In this document: one piece after another, positions 26,101-35,920 of the stretch
Position numbering within the stretch: position 1 is the stretch's first letter
Layout: every line of letters starts with the position of its first letter
Source: Haliotis asinina
Lineage: Eukaryota; Mollusca; Gastropoda; Lepetellida; Haliotidae
Length of the DNA stretch: 64,000 bases
Direction of reading: 5' to 3'
NCBI RefSeq assembly: GCF_037392515.1
Contig: NC_090287.1
Span: 10,793,501-10,857,500 of the forward strand
Translations under genes and position numbers: made by a program
Notes under the pieces: model-generated
What the model saw: the letters and a program-made list of their open reading frames with translations, nothing else
Told to the model about the DNA's origin: nothing
Database searches by the model: none

Positions 26101-27776
26101 CACGTTTGAAAAACGCCTTTGGACTATTTTAGGAGAGTCCACTTGTGCAACATGTGCTTCTCTGCTGGACAGGACTGAAGCCCTAGAAAGCCTTCGAGTC
26201 CAGCTGCCTGCCAATCTCTGCGACTTCACCATATATACTGGATTACGTTTTGGCATGTTCAAATGACTGGCAACCTGACATTTTCCCGTCTCAGTTTGGG
26301 ACTGCAGTTAAACATATTGATAAAACATACTAAGACGGTAGTTTCCTAAGATGAAACTGATCGAATGAGAGTAACTGCATCACCCAGTCATATCCTGGAG
26401 TCCCAGTTTGTGTAAAGTCATGCTGGAATATTTTTATGCTCTTGTCATTGAATCTGACCGTAAAAACTCCAACTGATAATCATCAAAGCGACCCTTATGT
26501 AGATATGGCTATTATTTACAACTTTAAATGCCGATTTATTTTATGAACTTTCAGCCATTGAAGTGATGCTGAAAGAAACACATGGGAAATTCTGCATCGG
26601 TGATGACGTCACAGTTGCGGATCTGTGCATGGTGCCTCAATATAACAACGCAGTCAACAGGTAACAATATGCACGATGACGTTACCATGGTTTCAACGAC
26701 GTGCGACTGCCTTGATGCTAAACTGTTCGCACGTCACGCTAAAGGTGCGGCCTTGATATGCCACGACATTGTGAGCGGCCCATTTCTGGACATTGAAGTA
26801 GCTTGTTTAGCGTAGCCTGAGCTACTCTAAATATGCATGACCCGACAGGTCAGTGAGTGAGTGAGTTTAGTTTTACGCCGCACTCAGCAATATTACAGCG
26901 ATATGGCGGCGGTCTGTAAAGAATCGAGTCTGGACCAGACAATCCAGTGATCAGCAACATGAGCATCGATCTGCGCAATTGGGAACCGATGGCATGTGCC
27001 AACCAAGTCAGCGAGCCTGACCACCCGATCCCGTTAGTCGCCTCTTACGACAAGCATAGTCGCCTTTTATGGCAAGCATGGGTTGCTGAAGGCCTATTCT
27101 ACCCCGGGACCTTCACGGGGCTCAAATGGCACAAACGTCAAGTGGAATTAACTTCATTAAATAAGGGAACAGCGGGTGTTATTAATGTTGCGTTCGTGCG
27201 AAGCGTACATACATTGGAAACATTAAATCATGCGTAGCTTCATTTTTATAAAAAAGCATTGCTGACAATTTCTCGACACTTAGATATCAAACGGCAACCT
27301 TGTCTCGGCTGTTCGGACGTGATGACAATCAATTTACCAAGGGTCACCCCTTCATAATAATAGACCCAACCCGGTGTGGCAGGTCAAGCTGAACAGACTG
27401 TAGAATATAACCAATACAGGCTCTCTCCAAATATGCTGATATAAGAAGCGCCAAATCCAGTCTATTAAATCTTCACGCATTTGTGGAAGAAGGCCCTAGC
27501 ATACTGAAGGTCTCCCAGGACGGAGGGATGGGAAAGGAAAATAATACCGATTGAAAGAGGGATACTGTCTTTCAACAGTGAAAGTGGTACTTTTCGAGGT
27601 TCTATAATGGTGGGTTGTAAACGTTTTAGTTACACAAACAATAATCTTTTAATCTACAGTTTCTGTTTTATTTCAGATACAACATTGACGTGAGTGGGTA
27701 TCCAACGATGTCGAAAATAGCCGAACACTGCTTGAAACTGGAACCTTTTTCCTCAACAAGGCCACCAGTTGCGTAG
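20121..27776 (+). CDS. GSTZ1: Glutathione S-transferase zeta / maleylacetoacetate isomerase
   Basis: Cytosolic enzyme that isomerises maleylacetoacetate to fumarylacetoacetate, using glutathione, in phenylalanine/tyrosine breakdown. Coding exons: 20121-20129, 21866-21920, 22305-22360, 23749-23832, 24459-24536, 25460-25595, 26555-26660, 27677-27776; 624 bp including stop, 207 aa (human 216). All introns are GT-AG and all phases agree. The zeta signature SSCTWRV is at residues 13-19, where human has SSCSWRV, and leads into KIALAIKG. Other family stretches are LRQVPALVHGE, LTQSIAILEYLEE, ALAETVVSSIQPYQ and CIGDDVTVADLCMVPQ. The first coding exon is only nine bases (Met-Ser-Lys). I chose it because gccatccgccatgtcg is a good initiation context and its donor keeps frame; exon 2 also has an in-frame ATG, so a start there is possible. 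It is divergent from POMT2. Confidence 0.95.
20686..20965 (+). mobile_element. Complete SINE, second family, with 11-bp target duplication
   Basis: The 280-bp element is flanked by perfect copies of gtatatgggag (20675-20685 and 20966-20976). It starts ctacccgtaaagattccggg and goes through ggcgactaaagggatcgagt, a ggttccc word, actggattgtctggtccaga and tttacagaccgccgccatat. It ends with gcggcgtaaaactaaacgca and a (ctca)n tail. It lies in GSTZ1 intron 1. Other copies are at 26853-27120, 33276-33490, 45487-45712, 48551-48762, 52748-53016 and 61191-61432. Confidence 0.9.
20992..21135 (+). mobile_element. SINE, tRNA-headed family, diverged
   Basis: The tRNA-like head has tagcttagtggttaaagcg (A-box region) and gagttcgattcg (B box), then caatatgtaaagccaatttc. 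The tail is aacagcggcgaaaaaacctc. It lies just after the SINE at 20686-20965, in GSTZ1 intron 1. Confidence 0.8.
22218..22241. repeat. (GACA)n microsatellite
   Basis: About six gaca units in GSTZ1 intron 2, about 60 bp before exon 3. Confidence 0.85.
22884..23250. repeat. 36-bp minisatellite in GSTZ1 intron 3
   Basis: About ten head-to-tail copies of a unit beginning tcgtaactctacagtataaa and ending cgggcttacgaatg. Units differ at one to three positions (for example ctttgt or ctgtgt for ctctac). The high identity suggests a young or homogenised array. Confidence 0.9.
24201..24287. mobile_element. Short foldback (MITE-like) element
   Basis: An 87-bp near-perfect inverted repeat. The left arm has gcacaaagcgatcttagcgc and the right arm ctaagatcgctctgtgc; about 23 of 26 arm positions pair. 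It has no coding capacity. It lies in GSTZ1 intron 4 and is probably a mobile foldback element. A transcribed hairpin is the alternative. Confidence 0.6.
25165..25445. repeat. Degenerate minisatellite in GSTZ1 intron 5
   Basis: About eight units of roughly 33 bp built on gactgtctgatctgtgttgt followed by taaggtatat, with many substitutions. The array runs to within ~15 bp of the exon 6 acceptor and so replaces or overlaps the polypyrimidine region. Confidence 0.75.
26853..27120 (-). mobile_element. Near-complete SINE, second family
   Basis: It matches 20686-20965 in reverse orientation from the (gtga)n tail through gccgcactcagcaatattac to accccgggaccttcacgggg. The target duplication is not clear. 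It lies in GSTZ1 intron 7, antisense to the gene. Confidence 0.85.
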
Positions 27777-29382
27777 AGGCTTGGTGTAGCAGAAGACATC
27801 CATTTCAAACACAGTTGTATTATATACTGTATTAACTGACATAATTTTGATAAAAGTTTATATTCAATTTGAATATAATGTCTGTTGTTAAACACATGTA
27901 TTTTGACGCTCTTCGCCTGCTGACGTTTTTCAACTTATTTTAGAATACATGTTTGAGTGAGCGTGAGTTTTACGTCGCATGTAGCAATATTCCAGCAATA
28001 TCACGGCGGAGGACACACTGTATCCATGTGGGATTCGAACCGGGTCTTCAACGTGTGTAGTGGACGCCCCCAGTACATTATTGTATCATTGGTGATGACA
28101 TCGACGACTACCCAGACGGGGGCATATCAAAAAGTAGCGAACCTAACTATATTCTCGATGTCTGATGTTTGTAATGTTTCCAATTATCTTGTGATGGGAT
28201 CATTAGAAAAACCATATCCAAAGTTGTGGGTAATGTGGTTCACGAGAGATGAGTCATCACAACACGCTGGGTATAATGTTTGTAAAATTATTGCAGAAAA
28301 TGAAAACGACGAATCATTTTGTACCTCTTGGATAAAGGCAATGCCAGATTTTCCAGCTGGCATTGTTTACAATAATGCATGAATAGGGATACATTAGAAC
28401 CTTATTTCCTTATGATGACGTCATCAGGAAGGGAGTGGGCAGTGTCTCCAAAACAAGCTCTTTCAGTAAACATGGAGAGAGGGGTCACTTTAACAAGATA
28501 TTGTAGTTTCAAATTGTTTTTTTATGCACATTCCCGCGTACATGGAATCTCAAACCAGAACAGTCAGTGTGTAGGAGAGAGACAGTATGCAGTAACCATT
28601 GGTGATGATGAAATTATTACAGGTACTTGATGTTAATGTTTAATGGACTATTTTTCGAGAAGTGAAAATAGTAAAGAAAGAACTCTAGTTTATTATCACT
28701 GCGAACATTACTTCGTTTCATTCTCGTATCCTGTTACGTTTTAATAGCTACAATTTGAGCAGATATGAAATGAATCCATATTTATTTGCAGTTTGAAACT
28801 GTTAGCAGAAATTATCTAGTGGTTCAATGACAAGTAGGATAACCATTATTTGATAACCCGAAGTGACTGCCGTGGGACAATGGCTAACTGTAAAGAAGAT
28901 ATTGACCATCTGTTGAATATATATGGGTCATATGAAATATATGATATTATATGAGTGCCCATGTCATACTATGTTGACCACACGAGTGGCCAAATGTTGG
29001 TATTAGCCGAGCGAGAGCCATTAAGGCAAGATTGTCGCAAACATGGCATGGAATGGGCACGAAAATAATATTCTGTTTATTACCGAAGTCGTCAAAATGA
29101 GGAAAATAAACCCACATCTACCTTCAAACCCGGGATTGCTACCCGCCGCCTGCGCATTTAGAAGGCAACGCGATATTATATAAGTGTATTTTATTTTGGA
29201 TGAACGCGTCTATTCAAACGTTTCTACATCATTGCTGAGACACCGATGACAATAATATTTGTTACGTCAAGGCACCTGTGTTTGGAGGATTTGGCAGATA
29301 TGCGTGGATAGATTAGGGGGAACGAAAACATGTGTAACCATCCACGACTTCCAAATGAAACGCTGATCTAATTATGACACTA
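27777..29382. other. Intergenic region between GSTZ1 and the first SLC46-like gene
   Basis: It holds the GSTZ1 3' UTR and one SINE fragment (27956-28062). Open frames of 141 and 83 codons at 27957-28382 and 28379-28630 overlap by a few bases in different frames. The first begins inside the SINE and I recognise no domain in either. The rest is AT-rich and unassigned. Confidence 0.6.
27956..28062 (-). mobile_element. SINE fragment, tRNA-headed family
   Basis: gagttttacgtcgcatgtag, caatattccagcaatatcac and a B-box-like gggattcgaaccgggtcttc match the copy at 46474-46657. The outer part of the tRNA-like head is truncated. Confidence 0.75.
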
Positions 29383-30279
29383 GAGAGTGAGTGAGTGAAT
29401 ATTTAACGTCACATCGGCAATATTTCAGCCATATCGTGACGGGAACAAAACACTGAAATGGAATACATGTGTATTATAAAAACCTGTCAACAAAGGACAG
29501 TAAAACAACTAGAATATCACAGAAAAGAAAGTAAAACTAGTAACTTTACCTAAAACAATTTATCTATAGTGGACAATACAATATAAAAATGGGCTATAGA
29601 TTGCTAACAATTGAAGGTAGATCACCGTACTAGGGACCATGGGGACTTACAGCACTTTTGCTACCTGCATGAACCCTAGCTGGATTTACATCGTCCCCTC
29701 AGCCGTCAGCAATTTGGGAAATCTAGCCATACAATAAAAAGACACTTATACTACGATTAAAAACATGGAGTATCACAAGGACAATGCTAAAACAAGCGAA
29801 TCTCCAGCTTGCAGCACCAAGGATACCCGGATCATATACTCCAACAGAAAAATTAAAAGATTAATTGTTCCTCCATATTGGCCCATGAGCCACCGACATC
29901 TGGGCATACTACTCTAGGCAAAAACATACATAAAATGATACATTTCAAATAACAATTTCAAAATAGCCAAGCATGCAAAATCAAATCAACAGTTTCATAC
30001 ATTTTGAGCATTACATAATTGTAGCTCAGGGCTTGGCGTGACCAGCCGATTGATAGAACTGGGTCAGTTCTACCACCCGTCTAGGTGAAGTAAGGGCCGA
30101 AGTGGTGTGTTGAGCAATAAGAGCAAAATGGTTCAGTCTCCTACTGCCCGCAACCACCAGACTACCGTCCTCCACCAACACGGGACACAACCCACGGCCA
30201 ACAGGTTGCCCAATTTGGTCGGCTCTTACGACTAGCAATGGGGTGCTGTGGACACATTCTGTCCCGGGTCCACACGGGA
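29383..30279 (-). mobile_element. 897-bp SINE-like element with a SINE tail and head but a different interior
   Basis: Flanked by direct copies of atgacacta (29374-29382 and 30280-30288). The plus-strand left end, gagagtgagtgagtgaatat, leads into acgtcacatcggcaatattt, the shared SINE tail and core. The right end, gtcccgggtccacacggga, resembles the head of the second SINE family. The ~800 bp between is unrelated to either SINE. A related interior segment occurs at 49195-49375. Open frames inside it do not look like reverse transcriptase or transposase, so it is non-autonomous. Confidence 0.65.
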
Positions 30280-30394
30280 ATGACACTAAATACAACTGAC
30301 ACACCAAACTACAGCCACTCCACGTTTTCCGCTCCCTGGTCATCATATTCCATACACTTTGTACAGAACTAAAGACATATACTAGAGATCACAA

Positions 30395-30490
30395 GTCTTC
30401 ATAGAGGATCAACTTCTTTATTGTAAAACAACGACGTTTCGGTAAAGACACATATACCGTTCCCAACTTGAGTGTCTTCACCAAGATATC
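30395..30490. repeat. Fragment of a dispersed repeat with gaaacgtcgttgttttac
   Basis: On the minus strand it reads ggtgaagacactcaagttgg, then accgaaacgtcgttgtttta, then aataaagaag. This wording is common in invertebrate dispersed repeats, including the ends of Penelope-like elements. Here it lies downstream of the first SLC46-like gene and could supply an AATAAA polyadenylation signal. Class not established. Confidence 0.45.
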
Positions 30491-30792
30491 GCTGCCAGTT
30501 AATCATCCACAAAGCTTTATATTTATATTGGTTATTTATATTACGTACAAATCACAAAATGCCTCTCAAATGTACTCACAAACAATTATACAGGCATGCT
30601 GCACCAAATTATGCTGAATGAACATTAAAAAATGAAGAGTCTAAGAATGATGTTAAATCTCTCTTGTTTACCCTTTGTATTTGATACTAGAACCGGATAT
30701 AGATTATTGTTTATAATATATTAATATAACCCGTCTGAACTATTTGGATTACTATGTGACCATATACAGACTGGCCGTGACTAGGGATTTTG

Positions 30793-33700
30793 TTACATGT
30801 GGGTCGTCACAGTCTCCACTTTATTGTCCTCTGAAGGAAAAGAAAGAATTGTCATTTGTCTTTGTCATTATCTGATATATATATGTGACTATCAAACTTG
30901 TTTTCGTTCTAACTTCAAAAATAAAAACAATAATGTTGACCAAACGGAAGATTTTGACATTTCATAAGCTTTTGATTTGTCTCGTTACACTCGTCAGAGA
31001 TACATTTTAAGTCGATATTTTGTACTTTCCTAGCAAAATCATATATGAAGTTAGTGATCATTGTATATTTGTCAGACAGTATAAGAAAGATATACTACTA
31101 CTATCAGCTGACGACTTGAGTGAAGTGTCATCAACATATTGGGAAAATCTTCAAAGTATTTGATTGCTATTTTAATCAGCAGCACTATCATTCGTGCACC
31201 TGTATGGCATATATATTAAACAAACTTGTTATTTCAAACGATACCTGTCACTAGTGCCCCGATTAAACACTACATTTGAACTTCTAAATCAATGTTTGAT
31301 AAAACGTTTGAAATCCACCCTGAGTGTCTTCAAACGTTTCACCCTTCTGATTCAGTACAGATTATTACATTAAACTCAGAAAATACATACATACATACAT
31401 AGATACATACATAGATACATAGATACATAGATACATACATACATACATACATACATACATACATACATACATACATACATACATACCATACAGACTTACC
31501 TTTGCTGTTGTCATTTGTGTCTCCTTTCACGGTTTTTGCAATTGTAGAGTCATCCAGAACAAGTCCTCTCGGATTAAAATGAAGATACCTGCAATTCAGG
31601 TGTAGATCTAACATGAACATCGCAAAGTGTTTAGCATCAAGTAAATACTAAAGCACAATATATTAACATTTTTCTAAGGAACTGTTGGCGATATTCTTCC
31701 ATAGCTCAAAAGGTACAGTGACCACTCACAGCATGATGACCGCGGCAATGACAGACAGACCAGCAGCCACCATGAAGCTGAAGCCAGGGAAGAAATCAAG
31801 AGTTGCTGGGTAGAGTTGGTTGAACATCAAGGATGCCACCATGACAGCAACGCTGTCCATTGCAGCTAGAAGCCCAAACAAGCGCCCTGTGAAAAGATGA
31901 TGAACAGATACTGAAAGCGGGCATGCTCATATATTCATATCGCCTATTGCATGGTCCAAAGTATACTGAAATGATTACCCTTATTCAGTTTTCGTTTTGA
32001 TCTGACCTTCAGCCTGCCACCTACAAGCCAAACAGAAGCAGATACCATGTTCAATTTGATTGACTTCTAAAAGCGAATCTGTACGCTTAACTTGGCTGTA
32101 CATACAGTACATGTGAATCTTGTGAGGTGAGATCAGAGCTTTACAACTGATGTCTTAACTCCTTTCTAGCTATCCTTTAGACAGTTTTGGACTATTTTCG
32201 CTCTGCACGCAAAGTAGAATCCGCGCACGTTTGAAACAGAGACTGACTTTTTGATTTGACAGCGTTTCAAATTAACTTCACTGTGATCCAAGTTTTACCA
32301 TGAGCCTTACCCTGTTCAGCCTGGTCGACCAAACTGGACATGAGTGACCGAACAACAGCTGCTTGAAAGCCTTGGAACATGGCAATCACTGCCACTGAAA
32401 TATAATGAAGAGATTTCTGATACCACTTTCACACATCAATAGCTGGCAGATACACCATCTGTTTTGTATTTTCCAGAAAATACCTACGTATGTTAGGACC
32501 GAATAGCATATACACATTTATACCAGTTGCAAGTTACCTAGAAAGACTTCCCATGTCCGCTTGCTGAGTCCCAAAACCACCAGACCGATGATTTTGGACG
32601 TGAAGCCCCACAGTGCTATAGTTGTGTTCCTCAGCTTCCTACACAGAGGCAGAACTGAGACCAGCATCAAACTACGAAGGAAGTTCTCCAGACCCTGATA
32701 GTAACCCAAAGTTGTTTGTGACCAGCTGAGTGGGGCTCGCCTTGTGTACAAGAGAAGGACGTCTCCTTCACCTGTAGAACACCAAGAGGTGACCAATGCA
32801 TTAGTGTTGAAAAAATCCATATAGCGAAACTGCGAAGGTAAACGGCCAATTATACACTTGAAACTTTAAATACATATAGCTATGATTAAAAAAGAACATT
32901 ACATGTTTTATATGCCTTGAAACCGCGAAGTGGTATGGTAACCGTGACATATTTTACTCTGATTATGCACAAAGAAATCAAAGGAAATTATGGTGAAGAT
33001 TTACGTGTAATCTTACTTGCCATGAGTCAACTAATAACCGTTAATGTTCATGTTTGCACCCATGCTTGGAAAAGATATCCCTGCCCCTTGCATGTCAATA
33101 ACTATATGTTCTGCAAGTATACGTCTTGCCAATGTCGTGAAAGATATTGTAATATTGTAAAACTGTCGTCATTTAAATAAGTTAATAAAATTGCAGTGCA
33201 CACAACTGGAATTATGACATGTATACCCCGATGATCTTCACAACACATGCGACAGCTTTTGAGATCTGCCCCGTGAAGATCTTGGACTTCTTTAGCCCAT
33301 GCTTGGTGTAAGAGACGACTAACGTGATCGGGTGGTCAGGCTCACTAATTAAGTTGACACATTACATCGTGCATCAATTGCGTTGATGGATGCGAATGAT
33401 ATAATCACTGGATTGTCTGTTCTGGACTCGACCATTTACAGACCAAATCCATGTAGTTTGAATATTGTAGAGTACGGCGTAAAACAACTAACCAACCAAC
33501 CAGCAAACTTATTGAAACATACACTTTGTATGTGAACCCAGTATGATAGGCTGCAATTGCCTGTTGAAAAAATATGATGATGATGATGATGATGATGACG
33601 ACGACGACGACGACGATGACCATGTATATATGAGATTTGGAAACAAACGTAAATGTGTACTTACACACTGTCCCGATGACATAGATGTTGAAGATAATGA

Positions 33701-34520
33701 GCAGTAAGAAGATGCAGAGAGTTCTCTTCTCTTGCCTCTTCTTCATTACACAACGAGCAGACTCCTTGACAGATCCAAGAAGCCAATAAGTGCAAACACT
33801 TTCACTCTCGGGTCTGGTTGTTGTAGCCGTTAGGTTCTCTAAACGTATGACCGCGTATGCAAGTCCTAGGAAGGAACATCCAGCCATGAAGGCAAAGACG
33901 AATGTGAAGCTTGTATTGTCCAACATGACTCCTGATATGAAGACCCCAACAGTTCCAGCTAAGAAGATAACAGCCTCCACGATTCCTACTCGCGCCGTTT
34001 TATTGGAGGGATCAGCGATATGCGTCACGTAGCTGTACCCTGCCATCAGCAGGGCAGTGAAGCTCCCAGACAGACCATTAACTGCTGCAGCAATCATCAA
34101 ATACTCAACTTTACTTGAAGGGTAAATGGACAAAATCGTATACACAACGTAAGACAACGTTGCCCCTACACTGGGTATAATCACAGGTAGTTTCCGGCCC
34201 ACTTTGTCTCCCCAGGATCCGAGGATAAACACAACAATCAAACATGCCGGAACACGTTCTACAATATTTTTCTTTAAGATCCAGTAGGACGTCTCAGACT
34301 GGACATAATCCTCCTCTGTTTTGTGGTCCTCTTGGAACGTCTTGTTGCGCAGGCTGCTGCAGAAAGTTTCGTTGTATTTGTCAAGGCAGACTTTGTTATA
34401 CACAAAGGCTTGGAAGGTTGGGATGGCTAGAAAGGACCCGATCATATAAAGAAACAAAACTGGCTCGACTGTTATGTGATTCAAATCGAACTGCCGTCGG
34501 CAACATCTAATAACAGCCAT
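30793..34520 (-). CDS. SLC46-family MFS transporter (proton-coupled folate transporter-like), copy A
   Basis: Predicted 12-helix carrier of the major facilitator superfamily at a cell or lysosome membrane; substrate unknown (the SLC46A1 relative moves folates with protons). Coding exons 5' to 3': 33665-34520, 32538-32771, 32311-32394, 31730-31886, 31500-31588, 30793-30830; 1458 bp, 485 aa, all GT-AG with consistent phases. TVEPVLFLYM (residues 17-26) is the SLC46 N-terminal motif. GSWGDKVGRK (101-110) is the MFS loop 2-3 motif. VCLDKYNETFC lies in the first outer loop with possible N-glycosylation sites. LYPATLDFFPGFSF near the end is close to the LYPATLNFMKGFPF of human SLC46A1. Exon 1 starts after an acceptor at 34535, and an upstream non-coding exon ends near 35765. 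Copy B (50887-54501) has identical exon structure. Confidence 0.92.
31383..31487. repeat. (ACAT)n microsatellite, with ATAG variants
   Basis: About 26 tetranucleotide units on the plus strand. It ends within ~15 bp of the splice donor of exon 5 of transporter copy A, so length changes happen next to a splice site. Confidence 0.9.
33276..33490 (+). mobile_element. SINE, second family, diverged
   Basis: cgtgaagatcttggacttct, gactaacgtgatcgggtggt, actggattgtctgttctgga and gagtacggcgtaaaacaact match the head, middle and tail of the family. It lies in the first coding intron of transporter copy A. Confidence 0.8.
33570..33618. repeat. (GAT)n/(GAC)n triplet repeat
   Basis: About eight gatgat-type triplets run into about seven gacgac triplets, about 45 bp after the end of exon 1 of transporter copy A. 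Unspliced reading here gives runs of Val and Ile that are not part of the protein. Confidence 0.9.
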
Positions 34521-35267
34521 ATTTAGGACAAATTCTGAAAATAGAAACGTATGATTTAGTTACACTGGGTGAAGGTTACGTTGTAAAAGGCCTAAAAAAA
34601 TCTAAATCGTATTAACAATCATTCGTTTACATCCACTCATACCACAAAATGACAGTCAGAACAAAATGCAATGGATGGGTATTTTCGACAAAACGAATTT
34701 ATCGCCGATGCCTTCTCAAATGCACCTGTACCCCATGTGAGTCTGTACTCGTACTCGGATTGCTGCATTGCTAATATTGCTGTCAATAGCACATCGATAT
34801 ACTTCGCCTGGTGACCCTCGAGGGTCAAACACTTTATGACTGCTCTGTACTCAAGCTTATCTATTTCTGCGTTTCAATAGGGATAAATGTGATTGGATGT
34901 CAAAAAATCCGTTTGACTCAGTGATGTGTTTGCAGAATTTACGTCCTAAAAATAAAACGTTATTTAACAAACTAAGTACAATCAAAATATTGACACAGTT
35001 CACTATTTGTTACGAGCGAGGAGTCCAGAGAAAGGACAGTCAGGTTTTCGAGATGCACGAGAAGCAAAGATGTCCACTGTCTTGGTCAGAAATTTCTAAC
35101 CAGAAAGTGATATTTTCTACGAAAGCCTAATGTTGCCACTTTTGTAGCATAAAATAATTTTTCAAATAATCGAAGTAACGAGAATTGTCTTTGAAAAAAA
35201 TATTTTATGCAACAAAAGTTAATTTTCCGTAACTGGGGTGAAATGTAGATAGTCCCGGAACAGAACA

Positions 35268-35555
35268 TGCATTGTGGGACTAACTTCGCCTTGTGCTGTA
35301 CAAAATGTTTGAAGACTAGACGTTGTGGGACGAGCTTTGTCTTGTGGTATACCAAACACTGGAAGACTAGACAGTGTAGGACGAGCTTCGCCCTGTGCTA
35401 TATACAAAACGTTGTAAGGCTAGACGTTGTGGAACTAGCTACCCCTTGTGCTATGCAAAACGTTGCAAGGCTAGACGTTGTGGAACTAGCTTCCCCTTGT
35501 GCTTTACAAAACGTTGGAAGGTGGTTATTGTGGGACTAGCTTAGTCACGCATACG
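35268..35555. repeat. 51-bp minisatellite in the 5' intron of transporter copy A
   Basis: Five full and one partial copy of a unit built on gttgtgggacgagctttgtc, then ttgtgctatacaaaacgttg, then gaagactagac. Single copies of related text (gagctttgccttgtcctata with acacacgtgcaagg) recur at 38880-38990, 44440-44560 and 55425-55560, each beside a copy of the SLC46 promoter block. Confidence 0.8.
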
Positions 35556-35764
35556 AGCATCACAAGAAAAAATTTTCTTGTGCGATAAGCTTTGTGTTGT
35601 CTTGTACAAACACAAGTGTAAAGTGAAGTATCAGCTTCTCTTGTCCAGTACGCTAGAACGAACACAACGTGGTTTGTTCAATTATCTTTGCCGGTTTCGA
35701 CCTGCGTCTGTTATATGTTAACAAAGACACAAGAAGGAAGAAATCCATTTAACAGATAGCTTAC

Positions 35765-35920
35765 CTCATTCAACGACAACTGAATGGATGGAGCAACAAA
35801 TACGTTGGGACTTCAGACAATCAGGCACATTCGTTCATAAAGGCAATCTACCCTTTCAAGAGTATATATAAGAGCAGCAAAAGATAAACAATGATATTTA
35901 GCAAGTCATTCTGTTTTACC
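35765..35920 (-). promoter_or_regulatory. Promoter and non-coding first exon of transporter copy A
   Basis: Read on the minus strand: a conserved block (35875-35912, containing atttagcaagtcattctg on the plus strand), a TATA-like tatatata at 35863-35870, and a likely non-coding exon ending ttgaatgag just before a gtaagc donor at 35759-35764. The intron would end at the acceptor at 34535, 14 bp before the start codon. The conserved block is nearly identical at 44818-44855 and recognisable at 39195-39235 and 55772-55805. Transcription start near 35835 is inferred from TATA spacing. Confidence 0.65.

Noticed and set aside
30026-30346. 106-codon minus-strand frame
   Set aside because: It lies mostly inside the 897-bp SINE-like element and crosses its boundary; no domain recognised.
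30395-30490. Possible hammerhead ribozyme because of the gaaac word after a ctgatga-like word
   Set aside because: The core reads ggtgaaga instead of ctgatga, and I could not place the three stems.
33405-33664. Extension of the transporter copy A frame past its first exon
   Set aside because: It reads into the intron (triplet repeat and SINE); a good donor at 33659-33664 and the exon structure shared with copy B end the exon at 33665.
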